Of a stretch of DNA of 12,380 bases, positions 7,653-12,380 are shown one piece after another. The translations under genes and the position numbers were made by a program. How positions within the stretch are numbered: position 1 is the first letter of the stretch; every line of letters starts with the position of its first letter. The notes beneath the pieces are model-generated. The model was not told the DNA's origin. It was given only the letters and a program-made list of their open reading frames with translations, and ran no database searches. Source of the DNA: Bacillaceae bacterium (GTDB lineage: Bacteria; Bacillota; Bacilli; Bacillales; Amphibacillaceae). The stretch spans positions 1 through 12,380 of the forward strand of contig JASLIE010000112.1 of the NCBI GenBank assembly GCA_030152985.1, in the 5' to 3' direction.

Positions 7653-8636
7653 ATGAAAACAAAAATACTTTCGGAAAAAGATTTAGAGCAAGCAGCCCAG
7701 CAATTAAGAAAGGGCTCACTTGTCGCCTTTCCGACGGAGACTGTTTATGGTTTAGGAGCCGATGCGACAAATGAAGAGGCCATTAATCAAATCTTTCTTG
7801 CTAAAGGTCGCCCAAGCGATAACCCTTTAATTGTTCATCTTGCCTCTTATGAGGAGATGAGTCGATATGCTCAAAACATTCCGAGTTATGTGAAGACCTT
7901 AGTTGAGCATTTTTCGCCAGGTCCCTTAACATATATTTTAGAAGATAGAGGGTTATGTGCCAAAAATGTTACGGCTGGTTTAAATACGGTTGGTTTACGA
8001 ATTCCAAACCACCCACTTGCGCTTGAGTTAATTAAAAAAAGTCAACGTCCCTTAGCTGCACCAAGTGCTAACCTATCAGGCAAACCAAGTCCAACAAGTG
8101 CAGATCATGTGTTTGAAGACTTAAATGGACGGATTCCATATATATTAGACGGTGGAACTACTGAGGTTGGACTTGAGTCAACTGTGATTGATTGCACCAA
8201 AGATTTCCCTCTTATTTTAAGACATGGTGAGGTTACACAAGAGATGTTAGAAGAAGTCATGCCAGTTGGTCTGAGCGAAGAAGAAGATCTAGATCGTCCG
8301 CGCTCACCAGGCATGAAGTATAAACATTATGCACCAGCTGTTCCTCTTGTGCTTATCACGAGCGGACTAGAGGCTTTAAAGAATGAGATCAAGCAGCATT
8401 CAGATAAACGTGTTGCCTTCCTTGTGACGAGTAAAACGGCAGACTCACTTGGTGATGTCTCAAACATTTATATACTCGGAGAGACACATAAAGAAATTGC
8501 GCTTTCACTTTATGATAAACTCCGTATGATTAAAAAAGATGAGTTTGATTTAATTATTTGTGAAGGAATTGAAAGAGAAGGCGTTGGGATTGCAATTATG
8601 GATCGTCTCATGCGAGCGGCAACAGAGATCAAATAA
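7653..8636 (+). CDS. ywlC: L-threonylcarbamoyladenylate synthase (Sua5/YwlC type)
   Basis: Makes threonylcarbamoyl-AMP from threonine, bicarbonate and ATP, the first step of t6A37 modification of ANN-decoding tRNAs. The long 327-residue form has an N-terminal YrdC domain (about 10-200) with FPTETVYGLG at 26-35, KGRPSDNPL at 51-59 and APSANLSG at 136-143. The linker PRSPGMKYKHYAP (216-228) typical of Sua5 follows, then a C-terminal Sua5 domain. That makes it Sua5 rather than the short TsaC. The ATG abuts the prmC stop with no gap; AGAGGTG at 7641-7647 within the prmC end is the ribosome binding site, 5 bases away. B. subtilis has spoIIR and other genes between prmC and ywlC; here there is nothing between them. 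Confidence 0.95.
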   Translation: MKTKILSEKDLEQAAQQLRKGSLVAFPTETVYGLGADATNEEAINQIFLAKGRPSDNPLIVHLASYEEMSRYAQNIPSYVKTLVEHFSPGPLTYILEDRGLCAKNVTAGLNTVGLRIPNHPLALELIKKSQRPLAAPSANLSGKPSPTSADHVFEDLNGRIPYILDGGTTEVGLESTVIDCTKDFPLILRHGEVTQEMLEEVMPVGLSEEEDLDRPRSPGMKYKHYAPAVPLVLITSGLEALKNEIKQHSDKRVAFLVTSKTADSLGDVSNIYILGETHKEIALSLYDKLRMIKKDEFDLIICEGIEREGVGIAIMDRLMRAATEIK

Positions 8637-8700
8637 GTTTTATCGCTTCATCTTCATGTGAAATATGGTATATTTAGTGTATAAGAAAGTAGGGTGTTAG

Positions 8701-9297
8701 ATGAATATACTCTTTATATGTACGGGGAATACATGTCGGAGTCCGATGGCTGAAGCTATGCTTCGTGATAGGGGTATGAATATCCAAGTAAAGTCAGCAG
8801 GTGTCTATGCACAAGCAGGCTCAGCAGCAAGCCGACAAACTGAACAAGTGCTTAAAAATAACGGCATTGAATTCTCACACGAAGCACGTGTTGTAAATGA
8901 GTCGATTTTAACTTGGGCAGATCTCATATTGACGATGACACACAATCATAAGGAATTGTTATTGACACGTTATCCTGAGATAGAAAAAAAGTGTTATACC
9001 TTTAAAGAATTTAATAAACATGAAGAAAATAGAATTGTTTATCAAATTGAACAAGCTTTTATCAAATTAAAAGAAAAGAAAGCTAATTATCAAATTGAAT
9101 CATTAGAAGATGAGTTAGAAATTACGCAAGTCGTAAAAGAAGAAGTTGATAAGATTCAAAATTTACAAGCTCAGATGCATACGGAAGAAATAAGTGATCC
9201 CTATGGTATGTCAGTTGAAGTTTATGAAAAGACATACTCTGAATTACATGTTGAAATTGATAAGCTAATTCAAAATTTAGAGGAGTTGAAGTCATGA
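8701..9297 (+). CDS. ywlE: Low-molecular-weight protein-arginine phosphatase (YwlE type) with an insertion
   Basis: Probably removes phosphate from arginine residues marked by the McsB kinase, opposing ClpCP targeting. The P-loop is CTGNTCRS at 7-14 with nucleophile Cys7 and Arg13; Thr11 is the residue known to favour phosphoarginine over phosphotyrosine in B. subtilis YwlE. The general-acid loop DPYG is at 166-169. The protein has 198 residues against about 150 for YwlE. The extra 48 or so residues lie at about 109-162, between YTFKEF and ISDPYG, and are highly charged and helix- or coiled-coil-prone (Glu, Lys, Gln, Ile, Leu). The frame is open throughout and both flanks align to the family, so it is an insertion, not a frameshift. 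The ribosome binding site AGGGTG (8691-8696) precedes the ATG, and the end overlaps rpiB by 4 bases. Confidence 0.88.
   Translation: MNILFICTGNTCRSPMAEAMLRDRGMNIQVKSAGVYAQAGSAASRQTEQVLKNNGIEFSHEARVVNESILTWADLILTMTHNHKELLLTRYPEIEKKCYTFKEFNKHEENRIVYQIEQAFIKLKEKKANYQIESLEDELEITQVVKEEVDKIQNLQAQMHTEEISDPYGMSVEVYEKTYSELHVEIDKLIQNLEELKS
9040..9099 (+). repeat. Short direct repeat inside the ywlE insertion
   Basis: TATCAAATTGAA occurs at 9040-9051 and again at 9088-9099, 48 bp apart and in the same reading frame (both encode Tyr-Gln-Ile-Glu). A third, out-of-frame partial copy, TATCAAATTAA, lies at 9060-9070. The DNA here is more AT-rich than its surroundings. Slippage or a small duplication may have built the insertion; chance in AT-rich sequence is not excluded. 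Confidence 0.55.
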
Positions 9298-9743
9298 AAG
9301 TAATTATTACAGGTGACCACGCAGGCATGACACTGAGAACAGAAGTAAAAAAGGTTTTAGATGAGTTAGGCTTTGAATATGAAGATACGGGTCCTGACTG
9401 TACTGAGTCAGTCGATTATCCAGATTATGCTGTTCCAGCAGCCAAACGCGTTGCAAGTGGAGAGTTCGACAGAGGCATTTTTATCTGTGGAACTGGCATT
9501 GGTATGTCAATTTCAGCCAATAAGGTCAATGGAATCCGTTGCGCGCTCACGCATGATGTTTATACAGCAAAAGCAACGCGAGAGCATAATAATTCAAATG
9601 TTTTAGCAATGGGAGAACGGGTCATTGGTCCCGGTCTTGCGCATGAAATTGTTAAAACATGGTTAACAACAGATTATGAAGGTGGTCGACATGAACGTCG
9701 TGTTGAGAAAATGATGGCAACAGAAAAAATCAGTAAGAGGTGA
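9294..9743 (+). CDS. rpiB: Ribose-5-phosphate isomerase B
   Basis: Interconverts ribose 5-phosphate and ribulose 5-phosphate in the pentose phosphate pathway, the same pathway as the transaldolase at the start of the window. The 149-residue protein matches B. subtilis YwlF in length. RpiB/LacA-family signatures are GDHAG at 7-11 (Asp8, His9), SVDYPDYA at 39-46, the active-site Cys65 in ICGTGIGMSISANK and TREHNNSNVLAMGERVIGP (His98) at 95-113. The start ATG overlaps the ywlE stop (ATGA), with AGGAG at 9281-9285 eight bases upstream, so translation is likely coupled. A role as a LacAB-type galactose-6-phosphate isomerase is unlikely because the gene stands alone and matches the RpiB form at this locus. 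Confidence 0.93.
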   Translation: MKVIITGDHAGMTLRTEVKKVLDELGFEYEDTGPDCTESVDYPDYAVPAAKRVASGEFDRGIFICGTGIGMSISANKVNGIRCALTHDVYTAKATREHNNSNVLAMGERVIGPGLAHEIVKTWLTTDYEGGRHERRVEKMMATEKISKR

Positions 9744-9749
9744 CTTAAC

Positions 9750-10292
9750 TTGAATTTAACAGAAATTAAACAAGATACAGTTCAGTTGCTTGAGGAATTT
9801 GAAGTTTCTGGTCATCTTAACAAACAAGACTTAATGGTCATTGGTTGTTCAACAAGCGAAGTTGCAGGTGAGTCTATCGGCACGTCTGGGAGCAGTCAGA
9901 TTGCTCAAGTTTTATTTGATTCTTTTAAATCCTTACAAAAGAAGCTCGACTTAAAGCTAGCTTTTCAAGGATGTGAGCATTTAAATCGTGCCCTTGTTGT
10001 TGAAAGACAAACGGCCAAAGAGCATCAGCTTGAAATTGTGACAGCTATCCCCGTCAGAGAAGCGGGAGGAGCGATGGCAGCTTATGCTTACCAACATATG
10101 GAAGATCCGGTCTTAGTCGAGCAAATTAAGGCTGATGTAGGTATTGATATTGGGGATACACTGATTGGAATGCATTTAAAGCCTGTTGCTGTACCACTTC
10201 GATTTAAGCAAAATAAAATCGGTAAAGCAAGTATTACTGCCGCTAAAACACGTCCTAAATTAATTGGTGGAAAAAGAGCGGTTTACCCATAA
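9750..10292 (+). CDS. ywlG: YwlG family protein (UPF0340 / TIGR01440), function unknown
   Basis: A conserved Firmicute family of unknown function, found in this position (after rpiB and before glyA) in Bacillus and before glyA in Staphylococcus. The 180-residue protein is full length. Conserved stretches are VIGCSTSEVAG (30-40), GTSGS (44-48), AFQGCEHLNRALVVE (71-85), AGGAMAAYA, DIGDTLIGMHLKPVAVP and the C-terminal TRPKLIGGKRAVY. B. subtilis has two adjacent cysteines before EHLNR as I recall, whereas here there is Gly-Cys. The start is TTG at 9750, supported by AGAGGTGA (9736-9743), which overlaps the rpiB stop and lies 6 bases before it; no better start is nearby. It has no signal peptide or membrane segment and is probably cytosolic. 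Confidence 0.9.
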   Translation: MNLTEIKQDTVQLLEEFEVSGHLNKQDLMVIGCSTSEVAGESIGTSGSSQIAQVLFDSFKSLQKKLDLKLAFQGCEHLNRALVVERQTAKEHQLEIVTAIPVREAGGAMAAYAYQHMEDPVLVEQIKADVGIDIGDTLIGMHLKPVAVPLRFKQNKIGKASITAAKTRPKLIGGKRAVYP

Positions 10293-10321
10293 AATAATGC
10301 TAATTAAATGTTTTTTTGATA

Positions 10322-10330
10322 TGATATAAA
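10322..10330 (+). promoter_or_regulatory. Extended -10 promoter upstream of glyA
   Basis: TGATATAAA provides an extended TG motif with a 5/6 -10 box (TATAAA at 10325-10330). No good -35 is visible; ATTAAA at 10303-10308 with 16 bp spacing is the best. Transcription would start near 10337, about 33 bases before glyA. No terminator precedes it, so read-through from ywlG is also likely. Confidence 0.5.
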
Positions 10331-10369
10331 TAGCTTGTTAATAAAAACATATAGGGGGATAAAATCCAA

Positions 10370-11605
10370 ATGGAACACTTAAAAAATGCTGATGAAGAAA
10401 TCTTTCAATCGATTGAAGCGGAAAGAAAAAGGCAACAAGATAACATTGAACTCATTGCATCAGAGAACTTTGTTTCAAAAGCTGTCATGGAAGCTGCAGG
10501 TTCAGTTTTAACGAATAAATATGCGGAAGGTTACCCAGGCCGCCGTTATTACGGGGGATGTGAGCATGTTGATGTTGCTGAAGATTTAGCGCGTGACCGT
10601 GCTAAGAAAATCTTCGGTGCCGAACATGTAAACGTACAACCTCATTCAGGTGCCCAAGCAAATATGGCAGTTTACTTTTCAGTTCTTGAGCCAGGCGATA
10701 CAATTTTAGGAATGAATCTAAGTCATGGTGGACATCTAACTCACGGAAGTCCAGTCAACTTTAGTGGTTTACTTTATAACTTTGTAGAGTACGGTGTCGA
10801 TAAAGAAACAGAAATGCTTGATTATGATGCAATTTTAGAACTTGCAAAAGAAGTTAAACCAAAGATGATTGTAGCAGGCGCAAGTGCCTACTCACGTGAG
10901 ATTGATTTTGCTAAATTCCGTGAAATTGCAGATGCCGTTGATGCCTACTTATTTGTAGATATGGCTCACATTGCAGGCTTAGTTGCAACAAATGATCATC
11001 CGAGTCCGGTTCCTTATAGTGATTTTGTGACAACAACAACACATAAAACACTGAGAGGCCCGCGTGGTGGAATGGTTCTTTGTAAAGAAAAGTATGCTAA
11101 AAAAATCGATAAAACAGTGTTCCCTGGTATGCAAGGTGGTCCATTAATGCATATTATTGCTGCTAAAGCAGTTGCCTTTAAAGAGGCCTTATCTCCTGAA
11201 TTTAAAACATATACAAGTCAGATCATAAAAAATGCTAAAGCCTTAGCTGAAGCATTGACAGATGCAGGCATTCGAATCGTTTCAGGTGGAACAGATAACC
11301 ATTTACTCTTACTTGATGTATCTAAACTTGGATTAACAGGAAAAGTAGCAGAAGAAGCACTTGATTCTGTAGGAATTACAACAAATAAAAATACAATTCC
11401 CTACGATACTGAAAGTCCATTCATAACAAGTGGGGTAAGAATTGGAACAGCAGCTGTCACTACGCGTGGATTTAAAGAAGCCGAAATGAAGGAAATTGCT
11501 GAGGTTATTGCCCTTGTACTAAATAATATTGAAGATGAAAAAGCATTAAATGAAGCGAGAGAACGTGTTGCATCATTAACAAATAAATTCCCATTGTATG
11601 CATAA
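10370..11605 (+). CDS. glyA: Serine hydroxymethyltransferase
   Basis: Pyridoxal-phosphate enzyme converting serine and tetrahydrofolate to glycine and 5,10-methylene-tetrahydrofolate, the main source of one-carbon units for purine and thymidylate synthesis. The 411-residue protein is the usual bacterial length. Visible features are IELIASENF at 26-34, [15 protein letters not shown] at 49-63, [10 protein letters not shown] at 117-126, [10 protein letters not shown] at 195-204 (cofactor-binding Asp197 and His200), the Schiff-base lysine Lys226 in [15 protein letters not shown] and [14 protein letters not shown] at 354-367. The ATG follows AGGGGG (10353-10358) with an 11-base gap, slightly long. 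It is followed after a 23-base gap by upp, as in B. subtilis. No glycine riboswitch or clear PurR box was seen in the 77-base upstream gap. Confidence 0.97.
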   Translation: MEHLKNADEEIFQSIEAERKRQQDNIELIASENFVSKAVMEAAGSVLTNKYAEGYPGRRYYGGCEHVDVAEDLARDRAKKIFGAEHVNVQPHSGAQANMAVYFSVLEPGDTILGMNLSHGGHLTHGSPVNFSGLLYNFVEYGVDKETEMLDYDAILELAKEVKPKMIVAGASAYSREIDFAKFREIADAVDAYLFVDMAHIAGLVATNDHPSPVPYSDFVTTTTHKTLRGPRGGMVLCKEKYAKKIDKTVFPGMQGGPLMHIIAAKAVAFKEALSPEFKTYTSQIIKNAKALAEALTDAGIRIVSGGTDNHLLLLDVSKLGLTGKVAEEALDSVGITTNKNTIPYDTESPFITSGVRIGTAAVTTRGFKEAEMKEIAEVIALVLNNIEDEKALNEARERVASLTNKFPLYA

Positions 11606-11628
11606 AAACTTTAGAAAGGATGAGGAAG

Positions 11629-12258
11629 ATGAGTAAATTACACATACTTGATCATCCACTTATTCAACATAAATTAACTTATATTCGAAGTGTCGAAACA
11701 GGAACAAAACAATTTAGAGAACTTGTCGATGAAGTGTCTATGCTGATGGCCTTTGAAATCACACGAGACTTACCGGTTGAAGAGATTACGATTCAAACGC
11801 CTGTGACAGAAACAAAATCAAAGGTATTAGCGGGTAAGAAAATTGGAATTATTCCTATTTTACGTGCAGGCCTTGGGATGGTTGATGGGATGCTTGAACT
11901 CTTGCCGGCAGCAAAAGTCGGACATGTAGGTTTATACCGCGATCCCGAAACTCTACAGCCCGTCGAATATTTTATTAAATTACCAACAGATATTGCTGAA
12001 CGTGATTTAATTGTATTAGACCCAATGCTTGCAACAGGTGGATCAGCAAATGATGCGATTGATTCACTTAAAAAGCGTGGTGCAAAGTCGATTAAACTGA
12101 TGTGCCTTATTGCTGCACCTGAAGGCATAAAAGTGATTCAAGACAATCATCCTGATGTCGATATTTATTTAGGTGATTTAGATGAAAAGTTAGATGAAAA
12201 AGGATATATTGTGCCAGGTTTAGGCGATGCGGGAGACCGTTTATTTGGAACAAAATAA
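11629..12258 (+). CDS. upp: Uracil phosphoribosyltransferase
   Basis: Converts uracil and phosphoribosyl pyrophosphate to UMP in pyrimidine salvage. From ATG 11629 it encodes 209 residues, the same length as B. subtilis Upp, starting [20 protein letters not shown]. An in-frame ATG at 11620 would add three residues, but it overlaps the ribosome binding site AAAGGA (11615-11620), which lies 8 bases before 11629, so it is rejected. Signatures are FRELVDEV at 29-36, AFEITRDLP at 41-49, [12 protein letters not shown] at 76-87, the PRPP loop [10 protein letters not shown] at 131-140 and the uracil-binding C-terminal [13 protein letters not shown] at 192-204. It probably shares a message with glyA and ends in a strong terminator that starts inside its stop codon. 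Confidence 0.97.
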   Translation: MSKLHILDHPLIQHKLTYIRSVETGTKQFRELVDEVSMLMAFEITRDLPVEEITIQTPVTETKSKVLAGKKIGIIPILRAGLGMVDGMLELLPAAKVGHVGLYRDPETLQPVEYFIKLPTDIAERDLIVLDPMLATGGSANDAIDSLKKRGAKSIKLMCLIAAPEGIKVIQDNHPDVDIYLGDLDEKLDEKGYIVPGLGDAGDRLFGTK

Positions 12259-12284
12259 AGTAGACTTTATGTCTACTTTTTTTT
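12257..12284 (+). terminator. Intrinsic terminator of upp, overlapping its stop codon
   Basis: AAAGTAGAC (12257-12265) pairs with GTCTACTTT (12271-12279) around the loop TTTAT, with T residues continuing to 12284. The stem begins within the TAA stop (12256-12258). It closes the glyA-upp unit. Confidence 0.92.
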
Positions 12285-12299
12285 ATGAGGAGTGATTTG

Positions 12300-12380
12300 A
12301 TGCACATAAGGACATTGATTTATGAAGATAAACGTTCAGATTTATTGACGCTCTTAACAAATGACAAGCATTTTTTCGTC
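12300..12380 (+). CDS. Unidentified gene, 5' end only
   Basis: An open frame of 27 codons runs from ATG 12300 to the window edge with a strong ribosome binding site, AGGAGTGA at 12288-12295, four bases upstream. The visible N-terminus is MHIRTLIYEDKRSDLLTLLT followed by NDKHFFV. It is not the wecB/mnaA epimerase that follows upp in B. subtilis and Staphylococcus, which begins with a GTRPE motif. There is no signal peptide or membrane segment in what is visible. The terminator just upstream means its promoter would have to overlap that terminator or it depends on read-through. I do not recognise the family; the short beginning recalls a response-regulator receiver strand, but that is too little to name it. 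Confidence 0.6.
   Translation, partial: MHIRTLIYEDKRSDLLTLLTNDKHFFV

Noticed and set aside
8637..8700. Possible promoter before ywlE using TATATT (8669-8674) or TATAAG (8680-8685)
   Set aside because: No acceptable -35 element lies at 16-18 bp from either box, so support is too weak to annotate; read-through from ywlC is equally likely.
9001..9190. Frameshift or gene fusion as the cause of the long ywlE
   Set aside because: Both flanks stay in the same frame and align to the family, and no stop or start signals occur within the segment, so an in-frame insertion explains it better.
10293..10369. Glycine riboswitch or terminator upstream of glyA
   Set aside because: The gap is only 77 bases, has a T-run at 10311-10317 but no stem before it, and lacks any riboswitch-like conserved core.
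11793..12128. Antisense open frame of about 110 codons inside upp
   Set aside because: It is a mirror of the conserved Upp reading frame with no independent coding evidence.

Overview
The window is a dense, entirely forward-strand block of core housekeeping genes from a low-GC Gram-positive bacterium (Bacillota, most likely Bacillales). The gene order fbaA, tal, murA2, glpX, rho, rpmE, prfA, prmC, ywlC, ywlE, ywlF (rpiB), ywlG, glyA, upp follows the well-known Bacillus subtilis ywjH-rho-ywl-glyA-upp neighbourhood, and the proteins look like Bacillaceae versions. Several genes that sit between these in B. subtilis are missing here: tdk between rpmE and prfA; ywkF, spoIIR, ywlA and ywlB between prmC and ywlC; and the mntP-type gene (ywlD) between ywlC and ywlE. 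The L31 gene beside rho is the zinc-independent type B form, as in staphylococci and lactobacilli. This suggests a compacted, possibly non-sporulating Bacillales lineage, but the species cannot be named from the sequence alone.

Layout. (1) 18-881 is fbaA (glycolysis), closed by an intrinsic terminator whose stem includes the stop codon. (2) 928-3856 is a tight run of tal, murA2 and glpX (pentose phosphate pathway, peptidoglycan precursor, gluconeogenesis). (3) 3857-3980 is a structured glpX-rho gap with a long hairpin lacking a U-tract, followed by rho (3981-5255). (4) 5256-5660 holds a sigma-A promoter, a foldable leader, rpmE2 and a clean intrinsic terminator. (5) 5676-5704 is a near-consensus sigma-A promoter driving prfA-prmC-ywlC, three translation-fidelity genes that overlap or abut. 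(6) 8701-10292 is ywlE-rpiB-ywlG, again overlapping or nearly so. (7) 10322 onward is an extended -10 promoter, glyA and upp, with a strong terminator at the end of upp. (8) An unidentified partial gene begins at 12300 and runs off the window.

Functionally the block joins central carbon metabolism (FbaA, Tal, GlpX, RpiB), cell-wall precursor synthesis (MurA2), transcription termination (Rho), translation and its modification (L31, RF1, the RF1 methylase PrmC, t6A synthase Sua5), protein-arginine dephosphorylation (YwlE), one-carbon metabolism (GlyA) and uracil salvage (Upp). There is no intergenic stretch above 300 bases, and no RNA gene, insertion sequence, CRISPR array or phage signal was seen. 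Nothing looks like a wholly new system. The best candidates for a second look are a roughly 48-residue charged insertion in the YwlE phosphatase just before its catalytic Asp loop, the regulatory region of rpmE2, and the odd translation start and leader of rho.
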